Shown here: in pieces, positions 50,901 to 60,428 of the stretch | How the letters are laid out: the number at the start of each line of letters is the position of its first letter | Numbering within the stretch: the stretch's first letter is position 1 | Source of the DNA: Leptasterias polaris | Taxonomy: Eukaryota > Echinodermata > Asteroidea > Forcipulatida > Asteriidae | Direction: 5' to 3' | Length of the DNA stretch: 64,000 nucleotides | Assembly: GCA_037783415.1 (NCBI GenBank) | Contig: JAZGTN010000015.1 | Coordinates: 6,769,001-6,833,000 of the forward strand | Made by a program: the position numbers and the translations under genes | The notes under the pieces: model-generated | Seen by the model: only the letters and a program-made list of their open reading frames with translations | Databases searched by the model: none | Told to the model about the DNA's origin: nothing

Positions 50901-53900
50901 AAAAAAACTATAACACTCATATTGGGTTCGGTCCCAACTATAGTTGGGACGATTCTTAAGTTGGGATGGAACAAGTACAATTACCTGCTATTCTTTAAGT
51001 ACAATTTTAAAAAGATGCCTTCACTACCATGCTTCACGAGCAGGGTAGTAGAGGTTGACTCGGGTAAGTCACCCATGCACCATCATGAGCTACTCCAATG
51101 ACATGGGGAGATTCGGGACCGACTCGGGGAAGCTTATCGAATGCACCCTTACAAATGGAATCATTAGAAAGAATTCTCAATGTTATTTACCCGGTGATTT
51201 GCTTGTCTTATCTGCTCCGGTACCAACTTCCTGTCCACCGTAATAACCATCCGGTGAAATCTGGATAAAACAGAATCAACAGTTACTGGGTGGTCACAAC
51301 ACAAAATTATTATTTACTTTTGACATTGTGCATATAAGAGCAAAGCAAAGGCAAGGAAGATTTTCCTTTATACTATAGTATTAAAAGGCATCTTTTTGCA
51401 GGAATCCTAACTTCCTACTGGAACATTTCAAGAGCACCAAGCCAATGACCAGAGACATGGAGGCAATCGCCTCTCTAAAGCAACAGTTCTGAGCATTACA
51501 TGTATCTTAAGGAATAGTCCACATACTCATTCTAAAAATTCTCCACCATCACACCCCTTCCCTATACCCCCAAACCCGTCCCAACCTTTACACCATCACC
51601 TACCAACACATTCAAATCCATCCCTACGCTCACAAACCTACCCTTGCACCCAATCCCTACAGCTAACCCCTTCTTACCCTTGCACCCAATCCCTACAGCT
51701 TACCCCTTCTAACCCTTGCACCCAATCCCTACAGCTAACCCCTTCTTACCCTTGCATCCAATCCCTACAGCTTACCCCTTCTAACCCTTGCACCCAATCC
51801 CTACAGCTAACCCCTTCTTACCCTTGCATCCAATCCCTACAGCTTACCCCTTCTTACCCTTGCAACCAATCCCTGCAGCTATCCCCTTCTTACCCTTGCA
51901 CCTAATCCCTACAGCTATCCCCTTCTTACCCTTGCACCCAATCCCTACAGCTATCCCCTTCTTACCCTTGCACCCAATCCCTACAGCTATCCCCTTCTTA
52001 CCCTTGCACCCAATCCCTACAGCTATCCCCTTCTTACCCTTACCCCCAAAATCACACCCTACTCTCAAACTCGACCCTACCCTTGCAACCTATTCCTAAC
52101 CTCACACCCATCCTCTCACCTCCACTCAACCCCATCTATTTGTTAACCTTACACCTATCCCTTACCCTTCAGTTATCCACTACCCTAACACCCATCCCCC
52201 CACAATTATGCCCTACTCTCAAATTGGACCCTACCCACGCACCCTATCCCTTCCTTCACACACATCCCCTCCCCTACCAATCAACCCCATCAATTCCTTT
52301 CCTTCACACCCATCCCTCCCAGTCACCCTCAACCCCAACACCCATACTCACCCATACGCCCTCACTCATCCCTACCATCACACCCTCTACCCTACCCCCA
52401 CATCCAATCCTTACCTTCACACACATTCTCCATCCTCCAATACAACCCCTACCCTCAAACTCAACCCCTAGTCTCACACCCAAGGGGTTGAGTTTGAGGG
52501 TAAAGGTTGGATGGCCCTAGCCTCACACCAACCCTTACCCTCAAACTCAACCCCTAGCCTCAAACCCAACCCCTACCTTCACATCAAACCCTGAGCCTCA
52601 CACCCAGCCCCTACCCTCAATCTTCAACCCCTGGTGTCACACCCAACCCCTACCCTCAAACTCTACCCCTACATGTAGTCTCACACCCAACCCCTATAGT
52701 CTTAAACCCAACCCTTAACCTCACACCCAACCCCTAAACCGCACACTTAACCGCACACTCAACCCCTACCCTCACACCCAACCCACCCAAACCCTACCCT
52801 CACACCCAACCCCTACCCTTCCCCTATTCATGGTTGTGGTTTTATAGGCCTACATGTTGCTCTGTTCAACTATGGTTGTGGCCTCATAAATGATGTGAGC
52901 GGTGGTTGTCCACACATCACCAATAGGCCCAAGTTGCAGTCAACATTTTAAGTACTCTTTTTGGGATATCGAAGTAGAGAAGGGGGGGGGCAAGAAAAGT
53001 GTACCATCTGTACGCTTGTGCACCCCTTACCCTCCATGAAATACCAAGGAGTATTCAATATTTTCCCCTTTTTTCAACGAGGTGATAGAACACACGCAGA
53101 ACAGTTTTAAAAATACTTGTGTTTTAGATTAGATCAAAGCCTAAAGAATTTACTACATAGTACCTTATTTGATTTGTCATTATGTCTGCTAAGGTAATGG
53201 TTTAACCTTTGTCTAATTTGCCATAAGACAACTTCAACAACCCCAGCCTTGCTGTTACAGATGCTCCTCACTAGAGACTCCTGAATGCTGAAACCGATTT
53301 TTGGAAGCACTTTTCTAAATTAAAAACAAACAGAAAAACGTACTATTTTAATACAAAAACTTCCACTTACATGTAAAGGGGTTAGTTGCCTTGGATCGGG
53401 CGGGTTGGTCTATGAAAAGCGTTTCTAACCGTTTGTTATAGAATGCAATGGTTAGAAAGATGTTTTAAAAGTAGAATATAATGATCCACACAAATATGCC
53501 TCGAAATTGTGTGGTTTTCCTTTTACTTTGCGAACTAACACGGCACGCCATTTTGTAGAGTCAAATTTCTGACTCCACAAAATGGCGGACGGTGTTAGTT
53601 CGCAAAGTAACAAAACGGTTTCAAACGCTTTTTATAGACCAACTCGCCCGATCCAAGGCAATGTGTCCCAAAAGTAAAGAGGCAATGATGGGATCTGTTT
53701 CCCTTGGTGCCCTTTCAAAAGTTTCCGTTTCCAGTTTCTAATGGAAGTTCCCCCCTGCAAAATGAAAATGGCATTGGCCTCTTTTTGAAGGGGCACCAAA
53801 AGGTGGCCCAGGACCACAGCAATGCCACAGCTATGGAGGCCATTTTGTTATTTATTATAGATACATGTACATGTACATAATGAACACTCTGAGTAAATTT

Positions 53901-56900
53901 TGAATTTCTTCTGTGCTCCTTAAGGTGAAAAGGAAATTGTAACCCTAAACCCACTTCCCCCTCCCTGCATGGTGGGACCATACATGAATAAACTCCACTT
54001 CCAAAATGATTGACTCTGATTAAGTGGTATGCTTGTGATCCTACATGCATGATGTATGTCAAACAGTCGATGCCGTTGAATTTTGATGAGTTGGGGTAGA
54101 TCAAAACATTAAAATCAATTTTACATACAGTACCTGTTTAAGGTGCCCCAGTTGCTCATTTTCTGTTGTGTGGAGTTGGCTGGTGTGTAATTATGGATCT
54201 CAACAATTTTCGGCACAAAATGGTGGACTATCTCTGCAACCAAGACTGTTGTCAAAATAGGAGTGGGAAGGAGAGAGCATAACACATGTTACAAACGTCA
54301 AATGGGTTGCTGAAATCATGAACAGAAAGTATGCTCTTTAGAGACTCAGTAACTGGGGTGCTGTACTCCTTTAAAAAAAAAGAAGGTTGATATGATCTTT
54401 GGTCATACTGGCGCTCCAGACAAGCTCTGTGCAATGACGCATACGCCAATTTGCTATGATTTTCCGAACACCCAGTCACAAAAAAAAGACCAAACAAAAT
54501 AGCTTGAAAATCGCTTACTGGATAACCAAACAAAATAGCTTGAAAATCACTTCCTGGATTTTCAACACGTCAAAGATGCAACATCAGGCATTTAATTGTA
54601 CTAAGATCATTTGTTGTGCTCCAAATCAACGATTTTTATGCCCACCATCGGAGAAACAATGTCAATAAGTCTGGTCGTTGTTGCGGTGTGTAGATCGTGT
54701 GGTCCCATAACGTGTCCAGTTTGACGCCAGGTGCATTACATGTAGGTAGTGGATGAAAATCAATGACTGTTCAAAAGCACACTACTGTACATATAGCTAC
54801 TGGCGCTGCAGCGAGTGTGCATGTTCAATCATATGCAACGTAACAAAAATGTAAATGTTTGCTCATGATTGAATGTCTCATGATAATACCTACACAGTCG
54901 TTGATTTACATCCACTACCTGACTACCTTCCTAATGCAAAATGCATCAGCATCAAACCAGACACATGATGTGACCACATGATCTTGTAGCGTTTCTTCCA
55001 CATTAATTATAAAGACAGCTTGTGAACTCTAATATAACCCCTTGTACATTTCCCCCAAAACAGTCCATTAGCTTTTTTTAAAGCTTAAGATTTGACCCTG
55101 TGGCTATTTCCCTAATTGAATGATTACTACTTGCTGCACCCAGGCCCACTTTTAATTACTTCGTCCTTCCTACCACATTTTATTGCTCAGGTAAAAAAGC
55201 CCATTATTAACCCTAATAGAGACCATACATGTAGTGGCTTAAGCGGCTTGTACCAAAACGTCCCCATAGCGGCCCCAAACAGCCGCAAAGTTTAACCTAC
55301 TTCTATTCACCTAAAGAGGTCAAAGTAAAGGTCATGGCCACATAATAAATTTTCAGATGTAGTATGTTGACATGGTATCCCAATTTCTAAAACAAGAAAC
55401 TAAATTTTCTTTTTCATTATGTTGAGATTTTTACTGACAAAATTTCAATAAAGAAACTAACAATATTACATGTAGCAATGTCTGGGCATTTTGTGATAAT
55501 TAAACGGAAATGAATGGTCTCTAACTAAAGGGTTAACATTGTTCTTGTCTATAGTTTTGATTGCTTTTAAATGGGATAGTAAGCCCAACGGCAATGTTGA
55601 TTAGTTTCTACACTCACTTCATTTCCGACCACCAAACAAACACATGTCTCTTAACTTCATCTCTGAAAATACTGTACTGCTACAGAACAGGGCTAGTTGT
55701 CTCTACTTCTAGAAACTATATAAGGCTCAACTCGTACACACGCAAACTCGTACGCCTGCCGACCCGTACGCCAATTGGTCAACTCGTGCGCCCACAAACT
55801 TGTACACACACACACAAAAGTGTGTAACAGCCTGCAATCGTGGACCCTCCTTTGTTCAACTCTTTGTGATAGCAACCGTGGACCACAAAGCTTTCCTTTG
55901 TGATAGCAACTGTGGACCTATTGTCCTCTTTTGTTATAGGTCCCCGGTTTGAATGTGGTTACCTACTCACTCTTACATGTGTGTAAATACCAGCAATCGT
56001 GGACCCTCCTTTGTTCAACTCTTTGTGATAGCAACTGGACACGTGGACCACAATGCTTTTCTTTGTGATAGCAACCATGGACCTATTGTCCCTTTTGTTA
56101 TAGGTCCCCGGTTTGAATGTGGATACCTACCCGTACACACACAAACTCGTACATGTATGCAAGTGTTTATATGTGTTTATACACCTGTTTTTATACAACA
56201 GCGGGAATTATAAATTCGAAATTAATTCGTAATAACACATCATAATTCAAGGGAAGGTACGTTTGGTAATACTGAAAAGCCTTTCTGTCAGAAAAGTTTC
56301 TCAGATTGTGTATTCCAATTGCAGATTATTCTTCCTGCGTGGACATGACTTGTAACCTCTCCCCGTATTATACGTTCTCTTTAATGATTCCCGTTGATAA
56401 TACTTCTGTGTCACGATTGGGCATAGAAAATCATTTCACAGACTGAAGTAAAAACAAAATTCACATGAAGGGGCCTAATAAAATGAAAGGGTAATTTAAA
56501 GTAAAATATAAAGTAAAATATAATGAAATGGAACATTGCGCTTTATTTGGGATGAAACAAAAGTAGAAAGTAGCTTTCTTTTTGAAGATGCCTTCTCAAT
56601 AGAGATGACGAGTGGCCCAAACTGTCAACCAAATCATCGTTCAATCAGTTTGTTGTCTGGGAGCAGCTTAAAATTCACTTCAGGAAAAACAATTATATTT
56701 GTTAAATTTTAACATAGAGTACCAAACAGGAAAACTCCCCCAAAACTTTCAAATTTCTAAATTTATCAAAACGGCCATTCTTTTTGAACAAATTTACATT
56801 TTAACTGAGGAGAATTTCCATAAAACATACAAATATCAAATATGCTCTACCTACATGTATCAGACTTCATTTTATAGCATCAAAACAGCGAAACTTTTTC

Positions 56901-59900
56901 CCTGATGTCAACTTGCGCATGAGTTGGTGGGTGTACGAGTTGGTTTGCATACGAGTTTGTGCGTGTACGAGTTTGTGTGTGTACGAGTTGGTGCATACGA
57001 GTTTGCGTGCGTACGAGTTGACTCTGTATTCTCCCCCGTGAGCCTAGGGGTCTAACCTTTTGGGCCTCCGTAATGCTATACGTTTTCAAAATGGTCGTTG
57101 ATAGGTGAACATTTTATGGTTGTTAGCCAGCAATAACTTTGCGTTGTGCGCTGAGCCTTCTGCCAAGGCTTCCGGCACACAACGCGCTCTCTTTATTTGT
57201 GCGCAAAGCGGAAACGGCTCCTGTGTGCCGCGATGAAGAGCAAAACAAATACCGTAATTTCCGGAATATAAACCGCCCGGCGTATAAACCGCAATGCTCC
57301 AAAATATGGAAAAAATATTTAGGTGTCAGCGTATAAACCGCGCGGGCGTATAAACCGCGCGGGCGTATAAACCGCGGCCAAAATGTTTTAAAAAACTAAC
57401 CTCAAAACACGGAAGTGAAGTTCGCAAAACTGCGTATGGTAAGCTTTGGCGACATTGCTTTTTTTCATTCACGATACATCGTCAAAAATATATCGCGATA
57501 TTCGATGATATCGCGGTTAATTTGTGACGTGAGTTGATGAGGGAACCCACTTCAGATTTAAAAATAGTGTTAAAACTGAAGTGCCGCGAATTGGTTATTG
57601 ATGTAAGGAAATTTGATAAAGGCTGTAAGGCTCTCCATTCTAGCCATGGTTTTATTCTTCATGTTACCCGAAGCACCAGGAGCGCAATTGGCACAGGCTG
57701 ATTGGCTGATTCTTGACCGGCCGCTTTCCGATTGGCCGATCGCGCGAATAATTATGACGTATTGCTTCTCACAGCTTTCGGATTGGCCGATCGCGTGAAT
57801 AATTATGACGTATGCTTCTCACAGCTTTCCGATTGGCAGATCGCGTGAATAATTATGACGTAGTGCTTCTCGCAGCACTGCCATAGTATTTATCACCTCG
57901 ATCCCGCAGATGTGCTTGCATGCTCCTAACGTGGTAAACTTTATAGTTAGGGGGTGAAGGAATGGCGGCGTGTAGCTGTGGGAACGAAAAGGCAAGGGAA
58001 ATTCCCTTTGTGAGAAATCATGCACCTCGTGGTCGGAGGAACGTTTTTATACATGTACGTGCGTGAGTAATACCGCACAGTTTTCGTTTGTTTGATGTTG
58101 GTCTGTATGAGACCGTCTGTTCGGAGATATATCAGCATATGGAGATCGCTGGGATAATAGACAGGGGACCAGTCTAGTCTAACTCGAGTTTCGCTGATTG
58201 TTCATCTCTGAGGGGTGACTGAACTCTAACAATAGGGCGGTTGATAAACGTTTTATAAAGGCAACACGGAATACAAATGAGGCGGGATTTTCAACAGGCA
58301 TTTTCAACAGGATTTTGTCACCACACAGGCATGTTTTGCAGGATTTTTTATCGTTTAAGAACATTGTTTTTATTTAGAACATTTCACAAACGATCTTTCT
58401 TTATAAAAATGCTTTTTTTTTTCTCTTCCATATTTATACGTCGGCGTATAAGCCGCCCGGAGAATAAACCGCAGGAGTAAAAAAAAAAGTCAAAATCAAC
58501 GTATAAACCGCGGTTTATATTCCGGAAATTACGGTACGAGTATTGCGTGGTAAATTTCTTTTTTTGAAGATGTTTTTGAATGCAACTCAACAAAAAGGCC
58601 TCACAAGCATTGTGAATGTATATTAAGTGTGTTGGAAAAGTTTTAGCTGTGTAGTACGGGGTTGTTCTAAAACCCCCTCGACCCCCTCGACCCACGACCC
58701 CCTCGACCCCTCGACTTATGCTCGATTTTTTTTTATGTACACCAAAATTGCCACATGACACGATCTCAGCCAATCACGCACGAAGCAAACTGCGCGTGAT
58801 TGGCTGAGATCGGGTACTGTGGCAATTTTGGTGTACAGAAAAAAAATCGCGGCATTTCCAAGCGTATCTCTTGGCCGACCCGAGCCTGAATAGGAGTATA
58901 TCCCAACTGGGATCCTGCGTTCACCGCCCGAGTACGATTTAGGCCAACTCATTACATGATGATCAGGCAGACTCATTTCCGGCTGATCGCTCCTGTCCTG
59001 TGTCAACAATTACTACTTGCTCTATGCGGAGCTCGAGGTTGTAGACCCGACCGACCATGGCCCACACGTGTTTTGGGGTTGTCAGTCTCCCACACCCGGG
59101 CCCCCGACCATATGAAACGAGATCATGATCGGTGTGCACGTAACGTGCGGAAGCGGATTAAATACGCCCATTTATGCTATAAAGTGGCCTCATTTGTCCT
59201 GGGGAAAATACGCAGACCATTTCTTTTCGGATTTTGGTGTTGGCACAGAATGTTAAAATTAGCAGTTCGTCGGAAGGAAGTCGCGTCGCCTGTTCTTTGG
59301 ATCACACGCTGTGAATTCTAAATCGGGGACTTAATTCTTACTCGGCCGTAAAGCGATGTTTTTATGAATTCGGAATTGGGACACGTTTCGATTACGGGGC
59401 GGACGTCGAGGGTCGAGGGGTCGTGGGTCGTGGGGGTCGAGGGGGTCGAGGGGGTTTTAGAACAACCCGTGTAGTACAAAGGAAACTTTTAAGTTATTGC
59501 TGGCTAACGACAATAAAATGTTCACCTATCAACGACCATTTTGAAAACGTATAGCGTTACGGAGGCCCAAAATGTTAGACCCCTGAAAGGCTCACAGGGG
59601 AGCCTTGTAGTTTCTAGGATGTTACCTCACTTAGTAATTTAGTGCGGCACCATTTGACGCAAAAAGATGTTGAGTGATCCCGAACTGGTCAAGGGTCAAT
59701 GCCCCCCAAAGACGATTTTGGTAATTTCGTCTCCTCAAAAAAACAAGACGACTGCTCAGTATTTACGTGAAATTTTTTGTACACATTCTTAGCATTTTAC
59801 ATTTAAAATATTTTTCGCCCTGGCGTTCAAATTCTAAAGGTGAGAAGTTTTAACAGCATTTTTCAACTAACATTTTTAAACAAAATAATAATGATCAATA

Positions 59901-60380
59901 TCGCAGACAAACTTCAGGAAAATTGCATTAATTTATTTGCTGATGATGTTTGGCACCTTATTTTGGGTTTGTTGGTTTAAATGGATGTTATTTTTCACAT
60001 GTATCAACAGAAATGGGTAATGTGAGAAGTAATTTAATTATTTGGTTATATTGCAAAGTTGAAGTGATCCGGAACTGGTCAATGATCCCGAACTGGTCAA
60101 ATGACTGTAATTACTAATTGTCATTTGTAACTCACTTTTTTATTATTTTAATATTAATATTATTATAAATAAAACGGTTTATTTATTCATGCGATCAAGC
60201 ATGTCAAGTACGTAGAATTACGGTGTAAAAACACTCACCGCCATCACTGAAATCTCTGGTCATATTTCTCTTCGGCCGACTCAGTGGAATTTCATCAACC
60301 CAGGCGTATAATTCCTGAAGTTTTTCGTCGTCTAAATCCATCATCTTTACTACTTCCATTTCATTCGTCAGTTCACCCAT
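44858..60380 (-). CDS. SPEF1: Sperm flagellar protein 1 (CLAMP), complete 7-exon gene
   Basis: The coding sequence joins 60239-60380, 54134-54245, 53164-53314, 51191-51260, 49326-49410, 46445-46556 and 44858-44962. These add up to 777 nt (258 codons plus stop), every junction keeps frame, and every intron is GT-AG. SPEF1 is known as a microtubule-binding and bundling protein of ciliary and flagellar axonemes and of planar-polarity microtubules. Residues about 19-125 match the SPEF-type calponin-homology domain (LQELYAWVDE, IPLSRPKRN, HNYTPANSTQQK, NWGTLNRKVL, GVVEVVLWQIRQR). Residues 126-200 are a basic, proline/glycine-rich linker. Residues about 205-258 form a coiled coil (EKEQNLLASQETVQ, ILQAKVRRLEQLLHLKDIRI) typical of the SPEF1 C-terminus. 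Vertebrate SPEF1 is about 240 residues, so the length fits. Intron 1 is about 6 kb and full of nested mobile elements. Identity is near certain from the domain order; the exact exon 3 donor and the start codon are the weaker calls. Confidence 0.93.
45183..45335 (+). repeat. tRNA-derived SINE with a nearly intact tRNA-like head
   Basis: Positions 45198-45270 fold like a tRNA: acceptor arms GGCTAGA/TCTAGTC, a D-arm GCTCAGTTGGTAGAGC, an anticodon loop ACGTTAA (GTT, Asn-like) and a B-box GGTTCAAATCC. The T-stem is poorly paired, so it is a SINE head rather than a functional tRNA. The tail CAGTTTCCCTTGTGGTTTAT is shared with copies at 44987-45035 and 61470-61500. Confidence 0.7.
45640..46300 (+). 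repeat. ~46-bp minisatellite with GTCGAC, SPEF1 intron 6
   Basis: About 14 units of GGTAAGGAAGAGGGGGTTCG, AGTGCAGTCGACTAAAGTCA with small changes. One stray unit is found at 48120-48185 in intron 5. Confidence 0.85.
46445..46556 (-). CDS. SPEF1: SPEF1 exon 6 (start of coiled coil)
   Basis: This 112-nt exon lies between TTTCCCAG and GTAGGA. One base completes a serine codon, then NLGRVRSLNHVNELSTETR and ILLEEKEQNLLASQETVQ. The EKEQ-LLASQETVQ string is the signature of the SPEF1 C-terminal region. It ends in phase 0. Confidence 0.92.
46860..47239 (+). mobile_element. TTAA-type MITE family B-like, SPEF1 intron 5
   Basis: It begins TTAAAGGCACAGTACACG and ends CAAACGTATACAGCACCTT. A perfect internal palindrome (AGCGTTTCTG followed by its complement) lies at 47021-47041. 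A partial relative occurs at 56250-56342. Confidence 0.7.
47430..47830 (-). pseudogene. 3' end of another LINE-type reverse transcriptase ORF
   Basis: On the minus strand, an open stretch reads KIMFNGYKREPSDNPDL, ICKASPASVLIKRQQAKYYA and HLLRSSDT, then breaks at stops while similar sequence continues (TKTIDKLLEDAKERRL). This resembles the C-terminal region of LINE polyproteins I recall from marine invertebrates. It lies inside SPEF1 intron 5 and is a dead fragment. Clade assignment is uncertain. Confidence 0.55.
48000..48335 (-). repeat. Reverse copy of the same SINE family
   Basis: TTATAAGACCCATTTATTAA and GTGGCGCAATCTGCTGCC are the reverse complement of the tail at 49090-49170. Confidence 0.5.
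48626..49235 (+). repeat. Deuterostome-type SINE split by a MITE
   Basis: GAGTTCGAGTCCTGGTC, GCTTCGTTCTTCAGCTGG and GTGAAAGAACCCAGTACAC match the copy at 828. The MITE at 48826-49076 interrupts it; the SINE resumes with GCAGATTGCGCCACAC and GGGTCTTATAATTCAAACCC. Confidence 0.6.
48826..49076. mobile_element. MITE with GGGCCCAATTTCATGGCTC ends, inserted in a SINE
   Basis: 251 bp with inverted ends GGGCCCAATTTCATGGCTCT. It splits a SINE whose two halves continue on both sides (48626-48825 and 49077-49235). CCT/CTG-rich flanks hide the target duplication. Confidence 0.75.
49326..49410 (-). CDS. SPEF1: SPEF1 exon 5 (basic proline-rich linker)
   Basis: This 85-nt exon follows a strong pyrimidine tract and TAG acceptor and ends at a GTAGGT donor. 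Two bases complete the glycine codon from exon 4. It then encodes RVGGTRAPRHPPHAPKAPL and VHTSSKGA, leaving two bases for exon 6. There are no strong family motifs here. The support is splice-site quality plus exact phase match with both neighbours. Confidence 0.8.
50037..50402 (-). mobile_element. TTAA-type MITE family A, copy 4
   Basis: Reverse-oriented copy in SPEF1 intron 4, TTAA at both ends. Four copies in 24 kb show an abundant family. Confidence 0.8.
51191..51260 (-). CDS. SPEF1: SPEF1 exon 4 (linker)
   Basis: This 70-nt exon lies between a TATCCAG acceptor and a GTAAAT donor, starts in phase 0 and ends in phase 1. It encodes a hydrophilic linker, ISPDGYYGGQEVGTGADK plus TSKSP. The DGYY part resembles the short tyrosine-containing linker motif of other SPEF1 proteins. 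Phase agreement on both sides supports it. Confidence 0.82.
51643..52045 (+). repeat. 36-bp minisatellite, about 11 units, in SPEF1 intron 3
   Basis: The unit begins CCCTTGCACCCAATCCCTAC and ends AGCTATCCCCTTCTTA. Because 36 is divisible by three, one frame stays open and spells HPIPTAIPFLPL repeatedly; this is a consequence of the repeat, not a gene. Confidence 0.9.
52046..52830 (+). repeat. C-rich low-complexity tract (CTAACCC/CACACCCAACCCC)
   Basis: Degenerate repeats of CACACCCAACCCCTACCCTC continue from the minisatellite. They look telomere-like in places but lack a strict hexamer. It is SPEF1 intron 3. Confidence 0.8.
53164..53314 (-). CDS. SPEF1: SPEF1 exon 3 (end of CH domain)
   Basis: After a TAG acceptor, one base completes the split arginine codon, followed by KVLPKIGFSIQESLVRSI and GVVEVVLWQIRQRL. 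The exon is 151 nt and ends in phase 0 at AAG|GTACTA. Another GT at CAAAG|GTTAAA would end in a different phase and would not join exon 4 in frame. The longer version is therefore preferred, adding the tail NHYLSRHNDKSNK. Confidence 0.85.
53386..53661. mobile_element. Foldback MITE in SPEF1 intron 2
   Basis: 276 bp forming an extended palindrome: TTGCCTTGGATCGGGCG at the left pairs with CGCCCGATCCAAGGCAA at the right, and the centre (TTTGCGAACTAACACGG / GTGTTAGTTCGCAAAG) also pairs. It ends 72 bp before the exon 3 acceptor, in transcript orientation. Confidence 0.8.
54134..54245 (-). CDS. SPEF1: SPEF1 exon 2 (CH domain core)
   Basis: This 112-nt exon starts after a CAG acceptor, completes the split valine codon from exon 1, and encodes LVAEIVHHFVPKIVEIHNY followed by TPANSTQQKMSNWGTLN. 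It ends in phase 2 before a GTACTG donor. It carries the most conserved stretch of the SPEF1 family and identified the gene. Confidence 0.93.
55728..57020. mobile_element. Inverted arrays of CAACTCGTAC-type repeats
   Basis: The left end CAACTCGTACACACGCAAAC followed by more ACTCGTACG repeats pairs with the right array of TACGAGTTTGTG repeats ending GTACGAGTTG. The ~1.3 kb between holds two copies of a ~155-bp repeat and unrelated AT-rich DNA. Probably a DNA element with repeat-rich ends. Confidence 0.55.
55818..56135 (+). repeat. Two tandem copies of the 155-bp repeat seen at 43005
   Basis: Both hold CCTCCTTTGTTCAACTCTTT and GGTCCCCGGTTTGAATGTGG. They lie inside the inverted ACTCGTACG arrays. 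Confidence 0.75.
57250..58536. mobile_element. Nested element with TACCGTAATTTCCGG ends and AAACCGC arrays
   Basis: Begins TACCGTAATTTCCGGAATAT and ends with the complement. Both subterminal regions carry GCGTATAAACCGC repeats in opposite orientation. The centre holds three ~56-bp tandem units (57722-57881) with ATAATTATGACGTA and CGATTGGC motifs. TA lies at both borders. Confidence 0.75.
58649..59477. mobile_element. Nested element with CCCCCTCGACC ends and 9-bp target duplication
   Basis: GGGGTTGTTCTAAAACCCCC with CTCGACC repeats at 58658-58715 is inverted at 59405-59468. GTGTAGTAC flanks it on both sides (58649-58657, 59469-59477). A 9-bp duplication would fit a Mutator-like origin. The element is 811 bp and lacks a transposase. 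Confidence 0.8.
58737..58836. repeat. Large two-part hairpin within the nested element
   Basis: GTACACCAAAATTGCCACA pairs with its complement at 58818-58836, and CGATCTCAGCCAATCACGC pairs with 58794-58812. Both 19-bp arms are perfect, with a ~14-nt loop. Confidence 0.85.
59605..60238. other. SPEF1 intron 1, exon-proximal part
   Basis: TGATCCCGAACTGGTCAA or close variants occur three times (59673-59690, 60064-60081, 60082-60099). Otherwise it is AT-rich without coding signs. Confidence 0.5.
60239..60380 (-). CDS. SPEF1: SPEF1 exon 1 (start codon, beginning of CH domain)
   Basis: It encodes residues 1-47 and ends in phase 1 at a GTGAGT donor. The first ATG (60378-60380) gives MGELTNEMEVV; an in-frame stop lies eight codons upstream. 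Downstream in-frame ATGs follow at residues 8, 13 and 14, and family similarity only begins near residue 16 (DLDDEKLQELYAWVDE). The true start could therefore be any of the four. The first is taken because nothing argues against it. The SRPKRN motif and RDFSDG at the exon end are hallmark SPEF1 CH-domain residues. Confidence 0.9.
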
Positions 60381-60414
60381 CAAAATTTCCCCCCAAGACT
60401 GTTATTTTTAGTTC

Positions 60415-60428
60415 ACCACCATGGTCAC
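60415..60428 (+). promoter_or_regulatory. X-box-like (RFX) motif just upstream of SPEF1
   Basis: ACCACCATGGTCAC fits the RFX X-box pattern RYYNYY-AT-RRNRAC with one mismatch and lies 35-48 bp 5' of the first SPEF1 ATG. RFX factors control many ciliary genes, so a site here would make sense. A single near-match in a repeat-rich region is weak evidence. Confidence 0.3.

Larger units (their letters stand above)
57031..59602. mobile_element. Outer element of a nested stack, ~100-bp inverted ends
   Basis: CTCCCCCGTGAGCC...AGGGGTCTAAC, GGGCCTCCGTAATGCTATAC and TTAGCCAGCAATAACTT at 57031-57135 recur in inverted form at 59495-59602. Two further elements (57250-58536 and 58658-59468) are inserted inside. 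No transposase frame is recognised. Confidence 0.75.

Noticed and set aside
51788..52520. Open frames of 103 and 145 codons with HPIPTAIPFLPL repeats
   Set aside because: They result from a 36-bp minisatellite and C-rich repeats inside a SPEF1 intron on the opposite strand.
52046..52830. Internal telomere
   Set aside because: No regular TTAGGG hexamer is present; units vary and are longer.
58956..59321. 121-codon open frame on the plus strand
   Set aside because: It lies inside a transposable element's interior, has no recognisable motif and is not supported by codon pattern or neighbours.
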